56,709 bases of DNA, from NCBI GenBank assembly GCA_023379555.1, contig JAMCQR010000006.1, positions 1-56,709 of the forward strand, in the 5' to 3' direction. Of this stretch, positions 46,544-55,639 are shown one piece after another. Numbering within the stretch: the first letter of the stretch is position 1; the number at the start of each line of letters is the position of its first letter. Source of the stretch: Thermoplasmatota archaeon (lineage in GTDB: Archaea > Thermoplasmatota > Thermoplasmata > Thermoplasmatales > GCA-001856825). Under the pieces are notes generated by a model, which saw only the letters and a program-made list of their open reading frames with translations, made no database searches and had not been told where the DNA came from. The position numbers and the translations under genes were made by a program.

Positions 46544-47382
46544 GCATTGAGGAAGTGCATCCAAAGAGTCAATTTCTGAGGGACGAGAGACTCCCGCATA
46601 TCTGGTGCCCAGGTTGTGGATTGGGGATCGTACTTCAAAGTTACATCAATGCAGCTGAAAAATCTGGAATCAGGCTGGAAAATCACGTATTGATTTCAGG
46701 AATAGGGTGTACGGCCAGGCTTCCAGGGTATGCAAATCTTGATACTTATCACACAACCCACGGAAGGGGGATTCCTTTCGCAACTGGAATGAAAATCGCT
46801 AATCCGGATCTAAAAGTGACTGTGATCAGCGGAGATGGCGATCTGTTCAACATTGGTGGGAATCATTTCATACATGCCGCAAGAAGGAACATGGACCTTT
46901 TGGTGGTTTGTGTCAATAATTTCAACTATGGCATGACAGGAGGACAGCACGGATCAACTACCCCGCCCTCCTCCCTGTCTTCCTCTACACCCTACGGGAA
47001 TATAGAGCAATCATTCAATCTGCCATATCTTGCAGCAGCAATAGGTGCATCGTATGTTGCCAGATGGACAGTCATGCATCCAAGACAGTTTACAAAGTCA
47101 CTGTCTAAAGCGATGGATATAAGGGGATTTGCATTTGTGGAAGTGTTATCTCCATGTCCTCCAAACTTTGGCAAGTTCAATGGCTTTTCAGACGGGTTTG
47201 CAGAAATGGAGTTCTACAGAAAGAATTCTGTAGTCGATAATGAGGCAAAACTAGAGGATGTCTCAATTGACCCACATCACGGCAAACAAATAATTCTGGG
47301 AGAATTTGTCAACAAAAGAAGACCTTCTTTCATAGAGCTGGAAAGAGAGGTCAATCGAAGGGCGATGGTGGTGGAAAAATGA
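46540..47382 (+). CDS. korB: 2-oxoacid:ferredoxin oxidoreductase, beta subunit
   Basis: The 280-aa thiamine-diphosphate subunit. Cluster cysteines C23 and C26 lie in WCPGCGLGIV, another is in SGIGCTARL, and the TPP-magnesium motif is GDGDLFNIGGNHFIHAARR followed by NNFNYGMTGGQ. The HTTHGRGIPFATGMK block is typical. The gene overlaps korA by 4 nt and korC by 4 nt. Confidence 0.95.
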   Translation: MSIEEVHPKSQFLRDERLPHIWCPGCGLGIVLQSYINAAEKSGIRLENHVLISGIGCTARLPGYANLDTYHTTHGRGIPFATGMKIANPDLKVTVISGDGDLFNIGGNHFIHAARRNMDLLVVCVNNFNYGMTGGQHGSTTPPSSLSSSTPYGNIEQSFNLPYLAAAIGASYVARWTVMHPRQFTKSLSKAMDIRGFAFVEVLSPCPPNFGKFNGFSDGFAEMEFYRKNSVVDNEAKLEDVSIDPHHGKQIILGEFVNKRRPSFIELEREVNRRAMVVEK

Positions 47383-47909
47383 CTGTAAACATAAGGATTT
47401 ATGGAATGGGAGGGCAAGGGATTATCACACTGGCCAAGCTGATAGGAGAAGCTGCAGTTGAAGACGGGAAATCGGCGATCATGACCGAGGAGTATAGCCC
47501 TTATGTTACTGGTGGCTGGTCAACAGCCGATCTTATTATCAGCGATCATGAGATAGACTATCCGCTCATTGAGAATCTCGATTATCTCGTCACTCTCTCT
47601 CAAGAAGGGCTGGAGAAAAATCTCGAATCAATAAAAATGAGCTCCAAACTAATTACTGAAAAGTCTCTTGTTAAGGTGCCCGACTTATATAAGAAACAGG
47701 CCTTTGAAATACCGGGAATAGAGCTGGCCAAATCCCTGAATAATCCAAAGGGGACTAACATGGTTATAATGGGGGCGATAGGTGGGGTTACGAAATCCTT
47801 TTCGAAGGAATCAGGCAGGGCTGCCATCTCGAAAAGATTTCCCAGTTTCTCGGAAATTAACATAAATTGCTTTGACAGAGGTTTTGAGGAGGTGACTCGA
47901 CCTGGCTGA
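47379..47909 (+). CDS. korC: 2-oxoacid:ferredoxin oxidoreductase, gamma subunit
   Basis: The 176-aa gamma subunit with the CoA/GGQG motif YGMGGQGIITLAKLIGEA near the start and EEYSPYVTGGWSTADLIIS. It completes a four-subunit Kor/Vor enzyme (delta, alpha, beta, gamma order). It contains GGAGGTGA (47888-47895) near its end, which serves the next gene. Confidence 0.93.
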   Translation: MTVNIRIYGMGGQGIITLAKLIGEAAVEDGKSAIMTEEYSPYVTGGWSTADLIISDHEIDYPLIENLDYLVTLSQEGLEKNLESIKMSSKLITEKSLVKVPDLYKKQAFEIPGIELAKSLNNPKGTNMVIMGAIGGVTKSFSKESGRAAISKRFPSFSEININCFDRGFEEVTRPG

Positions 47910-50900
47910 CAAAGTCCTTGTCATCGGAGGAGGAATTGCTGGAATCCAGGCTTCTTTGGACCTCGCGGAATCTGGAGTAGAAGTGGTACTTGTGGAAAAA
48001 AGTCCCTCAATAGGGGGCAAGATGGCAGCGCTGGACAAGAATTTTCCAACGATGGATTGCTCAATCTGCATCGAAGCACCAAAAATGAGCGACGTCATTC
48101 ACAATCCGAATATCAAAGTTCATTCACTATCGGAGGTCACAAAAATTGAGGGGAAGGAGGGGGATTTCGAGGTCACTATTTACCAAAAGCCAAGGTTTGT
48201 CGATGACTCCTGCACAAGATGCGATTTATGCGTGCAAGCTTGTCCCCAAATACTGAAGAATGAATTCGACGCTGGAATTGGAGCCAGAAAGGCAATATAT
48301 ACCCCATTTCCACAGGCGGAACCAGGTCCATACGTCATCGATATTGATAGCTGTTTGAACGAACCACCCAACTATCTACCTTGCGGAAGATGCACAGACG
48401 CATGCGGTCCTGGAGCGATAGATTTCAACATGAAGCCAAAACTGATAAAAGAAAAGGTGGTTTCAGTCATTGTTGCAACCGGGTTCGATCTATTCAACGC
48501 ATCGCTGCTGAACGAGTTCGGTTATAGCAAGGATCCTGACATTCTGACATCCTACGAATTGGAAAGGATGATCAATGCGGCGGGCCCTACGGATGGAGAA
48601 ATAATCAAACCTTCAAACGGACAGCACCCTGAAAAAGTATTGTTTGTTCTGTGCGCAGGTTCCAGAGATGCGAGATTTGTTCCATATTGCTCAAGAACTT
48701 GCTGTATGTATTCCATCAAAGAAGCTTCCCAGCTGGTAGACCACGGAATAAAGAATGTTTCAGTCCTGTACATGGATATCCGAGCTTATGGGAAAGGTTT
48801 CGACGAATTCTACTCAAGGTCACAAAGGGACGTCAGATATATAAGGTCAAGGCCAGCATCCGTTAGAAGGAAGGGGGATTCCATAGAGGTAAGATACGCG
48901 AAGGAGGACGGCTCCGTCACGAAGGAGGACTATGACCTCGTTGTTCTTGCTACTGCCTCGATCCCATCAAAGGGAACGGATAAGTTAGCTGGAATTCTCG
49001 GACTGGAGTTATCTGAAGACGGATTCTTCAAGAACAAACAAGATGACCCAGTTTCTACATCAAGAGAAGGGATATTTGTGGCTGGATGCGCTTCGGGGCC
49101 AAAGGATATCCCAGATAGCGTTACAGAAGCTTCTGCAGCTTCTGCCAGAGCGCAGAAATATGTCAAGAACAGAGAATGGATAGCGGAACCAAAAGCACCT
49201 CCTCTTGATATGTCAGGAGACCCAAAAGTTGGAGTTTTCCTCTGCGACTGTGGTTCGAACATAGCAGGAGTGGTTGATGTAAAAAGGGTTGCAGAGGAAA
49301 TGAAAAAAGTGCCGAACGTAGTCTACGTCGAGGAGAATAAATTCACCTGTTCTGGCAGCTCTCAGGATGCAATAGCTGCAAAAATCAAGGAAAAAGGGTT
49401 GAACAGGGTAGTGGTAGGGGCATGCTCTCCCAAGACTCACGGAGTAACCTTCCAGAGGGTGTGTTCAAGGGCAGGCCTGAATCCCTATCTTTTTGAAATG
49501 GCAAATGTGCGAAACATGGACTCATGGGTCCACAAGAAGGAAAAGGATAAAGCGACGGAGAAGGCAACAGATTTGGTGAAGATGGCAGTCGCAAAAGTGA
49601 AATTACTGTCTCCGATGGATGATATCGAGTTTCCAGTTATTAAAACTGGCGTCATCATTGGGGGAGGACCTGCGGGAATGGCTTCAGCTGCGGCCTTATC
49701 CAACATTGGACTCGAGGTTCACCTGATAGAGGAGAAAGGAGAACTTGGAGGGCTTCTCAACTCGCTAGACAGGGTAGCTCCTTCTAATATTGAGGCTGCT
49801 GAGATTTTTAAAAAATTGAAGAAGGGAGTGGAAGAATCTAATGTACGTATTCATACATCAACAAAAGTGAAAGAGATCACCGGTTTTGTAGGAAATTTCT
49901 CCCTTAAGCTTTCAAATAATGAGAATATTGAAGCGGGAGCTATAGTTATAGCCACCGGTGCTGACCCTTACTCCCCTACCGAGTTCAATTATGGAAAAGA
50001 TGAAAAGATCCTCACTTCGAATGACATAGAAAAGAAATACTCACGACTGGAGGGAGAACGCTTTGCCCTAATATCGTGCGTTGGATCAAGAACTAGGGAG
50101 AAAGGATGTTCAAGATTCTGCTGCTCAACGATGCTCCAGCAGGCAATAGATTTGAGAGAGAAGGGAAAAATCGTAAGGGTTTTCTACAAGGATGTCAGAG
50201 CATATGAGAGAAACGCAGAAGAATTGTACAAGAAGGCAGGGGAAAAAGGGGTCCAATTCTACAGGTATGATTCAGAAAAACTCCCACAAGAGGCAATTTT
50301 CTTCGACGGAAATTCAGTGACATTCGTGGATGAACTTACGTCCGCAAAATTGAAAGCGCCAGTCGATAGAGTCGTATTGAACGTCGGTCTTATGCCGAAG
50401 GATCAGGAAATATTCACCCAATTGAAGCTTTCGAGGGACAACGAAGGCTTCCTGCTTGAATCTCACCCAAAACTCGGTCCCGTGGAAGCCGCAGTTCAGG
50501 GTATCTTCTTGGCAGGAACAGTTCAGGGACCGAAGGATGTGAAAGAGTCAATTTCTCAGGGTTATGCCACAGCTTCCAAGGCAGCAAAGCTGCTGATGGG
50601 AGGGAAGATATCAAAGGAACCCATAATTCCGCAGATCAATACAAACAAGTGCGTCAAGTGCCTGAAGTGCGCAGAGGTTTGTCCGTACGGGGCGATAAAA
50701 GGTGAAAGGGGAAAATGGATAAACCTAGTCCCAGCAGCGTGCATGGGATGCGGGAACTGTGTCGCTGAATGTAATATTGAAGGGGCAATAACCATGCCCA
50801 ATTTCACCGACGAACAAATAATGACGCAGATCGATCAGGCCACGGCCGAAAAAGCAGAAGAGAAGTTACTGGTGTTCGCCTGTAACTGGTGTTCATATGC

Positions 50901-51294
50901 GGGCGCTGATCAGGCCGGAATATCAAAGATACAGTACCCTCCCAGTGCGAGAGTTATAAGGACCATGTGCTCCAGCAGAATATCCCAAAAACTAGTCATG
51001 TATGCATTTAGCAAGAATCCGGGGGCAGTCCTGGTCACTGGATGTCATATAAATGATTGCCACTACATAGACGCTAACGTTCATACTGAGAAAAGAATGG
51101 AGAGATGGAAGAGGTTCATATCAGCGAAGAACGTGAATCCGGATAGATTACAATTGTGGTGGGTCAGCGCCGCAGAAGGTAACAGGTTTGCATCAAAGAT
51201 TAAGGAAATGGATGCGCTGATCAAATCTCTCTCTAAGGAAGAGATTCTGAGCACTTCAGAAAAGATTGGAGGGGTGGTAAAACGATCGAAATAG
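47902..51294 (+). CDS. Tandem HdrA - HdrA - MvhD fusion, start codon apparently CTG
   Basis: A 1130-aa flavin/iron-sulfur protein. Unit one (about 1-430) has FAD motif GGGIAG at 9-14, cluster cysteines C104, C107, C110, C114 and C151, C161, C164, C168, and SRDARFVPYCSRTCC. Unit two has VFLCDCG (C448, C450), FAD motif GGGPAG near 588, a CVGSR..CSRFCC set and a dicluster ferredoxin (CVKCLKCAEVCP and CMGCGNCVAEC) near 917-950. An MvhD-type domain follows at about 990 (FACNWCSYAGAD). TTG 47956 would remove the first FAD motif; the CTG at 47902 stands 6 nt after GGAGGTGA. HdrA proteins bifurcate electrons; thus a role in ferredoxin-linked electron confurcation is inferred. Confidence 0.88.
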   Translation: MADKVLVIGGGIAGIQASLDLAESGVEVVLVEKSPSIGGKMAALDKNFPTMDCSICIEAPKMSDVIHNPNIKVHSLSEVTKIEGKEGDFEVTIYQKPRFVDDSCTRCDLCVQACPQILKNEFDAGIGARKAIYTPFPQAEPGPYVIDIDSCLNEPPNYLPCGRCTDACGPGAIDFNMKPKLIKEKVVSVIVATGFDLFNASLLNEFGYSKDPDILTSYELERMINAAGPTDGEIIKPSNGQHPEKVLFVLCAGSRDARFVPYCSRTCCMYSIKEASQLVDHGIKNVSVLYMDIRAYGKGFDEFYSRSQRDVRYIRSRPASVRRKGDSIEVRYAKEDGSVTKEDYDLVVLATASIPSKGTDKLAGILGLELSEDGFFKNKQDDPVSTSREGIFVAGCASGPKDIPDSVTEASAASARAQKYVKNREWIAEPKAPPLDMSGDPKVGVFLCDCGSNIAGVVDVKRVAEEMKKVPNVVYVEENKFTCSGSSQDAIAAKIKEKGLNRVVVGACSPKTHGVTFQRVCSRAGLNPYLFEMANVRNMDSWVHKKEKDKATEKATDLVKMAVAKVKLLSPMDDIEFPVIKTGVIIGGGPAGMASAAALSNIGLEVHLIEEKGELGGLLNSLDRVAPSNIEAAEIFKKLKKGVEESNVRIHTSTKVKEITGFVGNFSLKLSNNENIEAGAIVIATGADPYSPTEFNYGKDEKILTSNDIEKKYSRLEGERFALISCVGSRTREKGCSRFCCSTMLQQAIDLREKGKIVRVFYKDVRAYERNAEELYKKAGEKGVQFYRYDSEKLPQEAIFFDGNSVTFVDELTSAKLKAPVDRVVLNVGLMPKDQEIFTQLKLSRDNEGFLLESHPKLGPVEAAVQGIFLAGTVQGPKDVKESISQGYATASKAAKLLMGGKISKEPIIPQINTNKCVKCLKCAEVCPYGAIKGERGKWINLVPAACMGCGNCVAECNIEGAITMPNFTDEQIMTQIDQATAEKAEEKLLVFACNWCSYAGADQAGISKIQYPPSARVIRTMCSSRISQKLVMYAFSKNPGAVLVTGCHINDCHYIDANVHTEKRMERWKRFISAKNVNPDRLQLWWVSAAEGNRFASKIKEMDALIKSLSKEEILSTSEKIGGVVKRSK

Positions 51295-52412
51295 ACGACT
51301 CAAGATGGGAAAGGATCACCAATCTGGTCGGGTTCAGCGGAAGCGAATGTTTTCAATGCGGAGTGTGTACGGCGACCTGTCCTCTGGGATTCATGGGAGA
51401 AGAGACCATAGATACCCGTAACATTCTGAGAAGGGCGCAGATTGGCGCGGAACTCCCGGATAGCGTTTGGAAATGCTCTACCTGCAGACTATGTGAGGAA
51501 TCTTGTCCCAGGGATGTTGATATTGTAAATGTAGTACTGGGGCTGAGAGAGCTGGAATTTCAAGATAGGAAGGCACCTGAAAGAATAGAGAAACTTGTGT
51601 GGGATATATATGAGGATGGGAATCCATGGGGAGGGAAGAAGGGAGACAGAAATAAGTGGGCAGAAGGTTTGGAAATAAAGGATGCTAGTAAAGGGGTGGA
51701 AACGCTACTATTCGTGGGATGCGACGGTGCATACAATAAGGAACTCCACAAGTCGCTTCGCTCTCTTGCAGAAATCCTGAAGAAATCAGGAACAGATTTT
51801 GGTTTCCTAGGAAATGAAGAATCCTGCTGCGGCGAACCTGTCAGGGACGCAGGGGAAACGGGGTACCTAGACGAGCTGGTAGAGAAAAACATATCACAGT
51901 TTGAGAGTACTAAGGCCAGGACTCTTGTGACATTCTCGCCACACTGCAGCAACATGTTCTCGACGATCTACAAGAAAAAAGGGTTGAAGATGAAGGTAAT
52001 GCATTATTCAGAATACTTAAATGAACTTGTCAGGGATGGGAAAATTACCATCAATTCTGAAATCAAGAAAAAAATAACAATTCACGACCCATGCTACCTC
52101 AGTAGATATGGAGGAGACTCGAAAGAGTTGAGGGAACTGGTCGTTAAGGTACCAGGAACTGAAATAGTGGAAATGGAAAATTCCGGTAAAAACAGCTTAT
52201 GCTGCGGAGGTGGCGGGGACAGGATTTTCATGGATTTCGAAGGAAAGAGGCTTTCAGATTTCAGGATGGAACAAGCAAAGAACACCGGTGCCGAGGTAGT
52301 CATAACCGCGTGCCCGATCTGCAACATGAATCTCTCAGACAGCAGGAAGGTAAATGGAATAAAAATGGAAATTATGGAACTTTCCGAATTCCTGAAGGGG
52401 GGAACGGAATGA
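51282..52412 (+). CDS. HdrD-like protein (HdrC + HdrB domains), start uncertain
   Basis: About 376 aa. The N-terminal dicluster ferredoxin has CFQCGVCTATCP then CSTCRLCEESCP. Two CCG (cysteine-rich) domains follow: GCDGAYNK..SCCGEP..HCSNM, and HDPCYL..LCCGGGG..CPIC, as in HdrB/HdrD. These bind the non-cubane clusters that reduce disulfides. An in-frame GTG at 51363 lies inside the first cluster motif and cannot be the start. Upstream in frame there are only ACG 51282 (behind GGAGGGG) and CTG 51324 as near-cognate options. It overlaps the end of the HdrA gene and the etfA start by 4 nt. Confidence 0.82.
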   Translation, partial: TIEIDDSRWERITNLVGFSGSECFQCGVCTATCPLGFMGEETIDTRNILRRAQIGAELPDSVWKCSTCRLCEESCPRDVDIVNVVLGLRELEFQDRKAPERIEKLVWDIYEDGNPWGGKKGDRNKWAEGLEIKDASKGVETLLFVGCDGAYNKELHKSLRSLAEILKKSGTDFGFLGNEESCCGEPVRDAGETGYLDELVEKNISQFESTKARTLVTFSPHCSNMFSTIYKKKGLKMKVMHYSEYLNELVRDGKITINSEIKKKITIHDPCYLSRYGGDSKELRELVVKVPGTEIVEMENSGKNSLCCGGGGDRIFMDFEGKRLSDFRMEQAKNTGAEVVITACPICNMNLSDSRKVNGIKMEIMELSEFLKGGTE

Positions 52413-53383
52413 CAAGGAAGGAGATATGGGTCTATATTGAGAGGAACAACTCAGGTGTTGAAGACGTGTCATTGGAAATATTAGGCAAAGGAACTGAATT
52501 GTCAAATATTTCTGGGTACATACTGGTCGGACTGATTGCCGGTACTCCAGAAAAGAAGTTGATAGACCTCGTGATAGAACACGGGGCAGACAGAGTTGCA
52601 CTACTTAAGAATGAAATGTTGAATGAATATTCTACTGACTATTTTGTAAATGCAATTTCTGAATATATAAAGAACGATCCTCCGGAAGTTATGCTGATAG
52701 GAGCAACGCAAAATGGAAGGGACCTAGCAGGGAGACTGGCAGGTAGATTGAAGACTGGCCTAACTGCAAATGCCATTACTCTATCAATTGACCGTGAAGG
52801 GATGCTCCTGGCAGGAGTTCCTGCATATGGTGGAAAAATTCTCGCTGAAATTGGCTGTGAATACGGGAGACCGCAAATGTCAACCGTACGTCCAGGAACA
52901 TTTAAGATGAAAGAAGTGAAGAATAAAAAAGGGGAGGTTGATGAATTCATTCCAAATTTATCTGCTATCAGACAGAGAGTGAGAATTGTAGAAAGAAATG
53001 TGAGCGAAGTGAACGATCTAACAAGATCTGAAAGGACAATCATCGGAGGTAACGGAACCAGAGGTGACCTGACACTGCTAAAGGAATTGGCTCAATTGAT
53101 GAATGCTGAGATAGGGGTCACAAGACCTCTAGCAGACAGAGGGGTAGCCCCGAGGGAGTTGCAGGTGGGTTCGACGGGCTACTCTCTGAAAAGCAAAATC
53201 GCGTTGGTGCTTGGAGTCAGCGGGTCGGAACATTTCACTTCTGGGATAAGAGACTGTGAGGAGGTCATTGCAATTGACGTGGACGAGAAATCAGAAATTT
53301 TCAACCACTGTGACTATTGTATGGTAGGGGATATTTTCGAGGTGCTTCCGCTGACAATAAAGAAAATGGAGGAAACTAGATGA
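52409..53383 (+). CDS. etfA: Electron transfer flavoprotein, alpha subunit
   Basis: The 324-aa FAD-binding subunit. The C-terminal half has the signature GVSGSEHFTSGIRDCEEVIAIDVDEKSEIFNHCDYCMVGD-like stretch, preceded by VGSTGYSLKSKIALVLG; the N-terminal half has GRDLAGRLAGRLKTGLTANA. The start ATG overlaps the hdrD stop (ATGA). Etf next to Hdr genes is unusual and suggests that the electron acceptor or donor of the Hdr part is Etf. Confidence 0.93.
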   Translation: MTRKEIWVYIERNNSGVEDVSLEILGKGTELSNISGYILVGLIAGTPEKKLIDLVIEHGADRVALLKNEMLNEYSTDYFVNAISEYIKNDPPEVMLIGATQNGRDLAGRLAGRLKTGLTANAITLSIDREGMLLAGVPAYGGKILAEIGCEYGRPQMSTVRPGTFKMKEVKNKKGEVDEFIPNLSAIRQRVRIVERNVSEVNDLTRSERTIIGGNGTRGDLTLLKELAQLMNAEIGVTRPLADRGVAPRELQVGSTGYSLKSKIALVLGVSGSEHFTSGIRDCEEVIAIDVDEKSEIFNHCDYCMVGDIFEVLPLTIKKMEETR

Positions 53384-54165
53384 AAAACATCATTGTTTGC
53401 GTCAAGGTGGTACCTAAATCCGACAATATAATTTTTGACCCGGTAAACAAGAGACTTGACCGTACTAAGGCAGAAAACCAGATCAACGCAGCAGACAAGA
53501 GTGCAATTGAAACTGCTCTAAGAATAAGAGAGAGAGTCGGTGGAAAAATAACATTACTTTCAATGGGACCCCCTTTCTTTGAACCGTTCCTGAAATTAGG
53601 AATAGCTATGGGGGTTGACGAGGCAATCCTTCTTTCGGATAGAAATTTTGGTGGTGCAGATACTTTCCCCACAGCGTTAGTACTCGCAACAGCTATCAAG
53701 AAAATTGGGAACGTAGATCTAGTGCTGACAGGTGAAGAATCATCAGATGCCGGACTTGGGCAAGTACCGTCACAGATAGCAGAATTTCTGGATTTCCCCC
53801 AGGTCCTTTTTGCTTCCACCACTGACATATCTGGAGGTACGTTGATCGCCAGAAGGTCAATAAAAGGAGGTTATGAGATCTTAGAATCAGATTTGCCGGC
53901 TGTTGTAAGTGTAGTTCTGGGAGCATATCAACCCAGATTTCCAGACTTTAAGAAGAAGAAATGGGCTGACAATAATTACAAGGTCAAAGTTTGGAACGGG
54001 GAAGATCTGCAACTGAGCGAATCAGTCACAGGCATCAAAGGATCTTTCACCACGGTGAAGAGACTGGTAGAGATTCCCCAGTCATCAAGGAAGAAAATTA
54101 TCATAGATGGAACGCCAGAAGAGAAATCATCAAAACTGGTTGAGATTTTAAGAAAGGCAAAATAG
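53380..54165 (+). CDS. etfB: Electron transfer flavoprotein, beta subunit
   Basis: The 261-aa partner. It begins with IIVCVKVVPKSDNI, has AADKSAIETALRIRE, GVDEAILLSD, the nucleotide-binding ILTGEESSDAGLGQVPSQIAEFLDFPQV-type block, and ends with the short C-terminal tail. The ATG overlaps etfA by 4 nt. It is the last gene of the operon; the ferredoxin gene opposes it 19 nt away. Confidence 0.94.
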   Translation: MKNIIVCVKVVPKSDNIIFDPVNKRLDRTKAENQINAADKSAIETALRIRERVGGKITLLSMGPPFFEPFLKLGIAMGVDEAILLSDRNFGGADTFPTALVLATAIKKIGNVDLVLTGEESSDAGLGQVPSQIAEFLDFPQVLFASTTDISGGTLIARRSIKGGYEILESDLPAVVSVVLGAYQPRFPDFKKKKWADNNYKVKVWNGEDLQLSESVTGIKGSFTTVKRLVEIPQSSRKKIIIDGTPEEKSSKLVEILRKAK

Positions 54166-54184
54166 AAGAAAATATGAATTAATT

Positions 54185-54613
54185 TCACTTTCTCTTTGCT
54201 ACTGAAATGGCTCCAGCGGGACATGCGGCCACGCAGGCATTACACAAAATACAATCTTTCTCTCCCACAGGGTCTGCCTTATCGGTTCTGTAAGTATCCC
54301 AGAGTAGAGTTCCGCGTTCAATCGGTCTGTCATTTCCCTTTCCCCGTTTACCCGGATTCAGAGCCCATTCGAATCCGTTCATCGGGCAGGCTTCCATGCA
54401 GGATCCATCGGCAATGCAGCTATCCCAATCAACGGCAACATTCACACCATGAATCCCTAATCGTGTAGGATACGGTTTGTTTTCTTCATCAAACCTCACT
54501 TTACCTTCCGCCCTTACCTCGTGCCCATTGTGCATTCCCGTTATTGGATATTGGTCCGGAAGATCGAAAAAATTTTCATCAATTGCCCTTGGTGGGTAAT
54601 CAACTTTTTCCAT
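54185..54613 (-). CDS. Zinc-containing dicluster ferredoxin
   Basis: A 142-aa soluble ferredoxin of the Thermoplasma/Sulfolobus type. The N-terminal extension has H28, H31 and H55, the likely zinc ligands. The first cluster C66, C72, C76 has D69 in place of the usual cysteine (CIADGSCMEACP), expected to give a [3Fe-4S] site; the second is C121, C124, C127, C131. It is the natural electron acceptor of 2-oxoacid oxidoreductases and stands next to the kor-hdr-etf operon. Confidence 0.95.
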   Translation of the reverse strand: MEKVDYPPRAIDENFFDLPDQYPITGMHNGHEVRAEGKVRFDEENKPYPTRLGIHGVNVAVDWDSCIADGSCMEACPMNGFEWALNPGKRGKGNDRPIERGTLLWDTYRTDKADPVGEKDCILCNACVAACPAGAISVAKRK

Positions 54614-54810
54614 GAATTATACTATGTCTTTGGTCGTACTAATAAATTTCTCACATTTAATCTTACTAAGATTTCAAAATTGGGTCGATTCCATCATTTC
54701 TCTGAAAATTTCAGTGCAAGGAAGTTTACGCCTTCAGGGGCGAGTCTATCTATAATCAACTCCCACGTCTTAAATATTCATTTTGCTGGAATAACCCCCG
54801 TTCATTTCTA

Positions 54811-55521
54811 TTACTTGTTTTCCTGACCACATCCCTGGCACCAAAGATAGAAATCCAGAAAATCTATTTCTTCCTGGAGAATCATATTCTCAAATCCTGT
54901 AAGATCGAATCTTCTTTTCCTATGATAAGGGACGACCGTTAGCTCCTTTGCGTTAGCCAGAACCAATTTCATCATATCGTCTGCATCTACCTTAATTCCT
55001 TTTAGCACAATTCCCTCTCCATTTGAACTGATTTTAAGAGGAAGGGTAATTGAGGATAATAGTAGATGCGGCTCCTTGTCATCAATCACAATTTTTGAAT
55101 TTTCAGAATGGAAAACTTCGTCGCACAGGAGCGCAAGGAAGAGGCCATTATTAATTGCGGTTCCATTAATCGCTGCAAAAATGGGCTTCTCCAGAGAGAT
55201 GAAGAAAAGGATCAAATTTTTAAGGCTTTCATAATAGTCTCTCAAGTCAGCATATGTCCTGGATTGAGGAAGTGAAAGACCTTTTGAAAATATAAAGTTC
55301 GAACCAGTCAGCACCAAGGATTTGACGCTGTCGTCAACAGCCGCTATTGACAGAACGCTTATCAGTTCGTGAACTAAACTCTTATCAATTGTACCTGGGG
55401 AGAGTATTGTTACTATGCCCACAGGGCCCTCTCTCCAAAAAGAAATTTTGGAGTACCCATCTACTTTTGGTGCCTTCGCAGTATTACCAACTATATCGCC
55501 GCTCACAAAAATTGAATTCAT
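54811..55521 (-). CDS. Crotonase-fold protein (enoyl-CoA hydratase/isomerase family)
   Basis: A 236-aa member of the crotonase superfamily: VGIVTILSPGTIDKSLVHELI, KSLVLTGSNFIFSKGLS and PIFAAINGTAINNGLFLALLCDEVF match the fold's CoA loop and oxyanion holes. The usual catalytic glutamates of hydratases are not clear. It is shorter than most members and ends with CQGCGQENK, two cysteines of unknown meaning. It is between the ferredoxin gene and the 16S leader. Confidence 0.75.
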   Translation of the reverse strand: MNSIFVSGDIVGNTAKAPKVDGYSKISFWREGPVGIVTILSPGTIDKSLVHELISVLSIAAVDDSVKSLVLTGSNFIFSKGLSLPQSRTYADLRDYYESLKNLILFFISLEKPIFAAINGTAINNGLFLALLCDEVFHSENSKIVIDDKEPHLLLSSITLPLKISSNGEGIVLKGIKVDADDMMKLVLANAKELTVVPYHRKRRFDLTGFENMILQEEIDFLDFYLWCQGCGQENK

Positions 55522-55582
55522 CTGAACTATAATACCTTTGTATACCGCACAAGAAGGATCAATAATATCAAAATAATTATGT

Positions 55583-55622
55583 ATTTATCGGGATTTATCG
55601 GCAAACCAGAAACCTAATATAG
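55583..55622 (+). promoter_or_regulatory. Direct repeats and TATA box upstream of 16S rRNA
   Basis: Two copies of ATTTATCGG (55583-55591, 55593-55601), exactly one helical turn apart, are followed by a purine-rich BRE-like CAGAAA and CTAATATAGG (55613-55622) as TATA candidate. Transcription should begin near 55645, giving a leader of about 165 nt. A second TATA-like run AAAAATATATTT at 55781-55792 is too close to the mature 5' end to serve. Confidence 0.45.
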
Positions 55623-55639
55623 GGGCTTGCCTTTACTTT

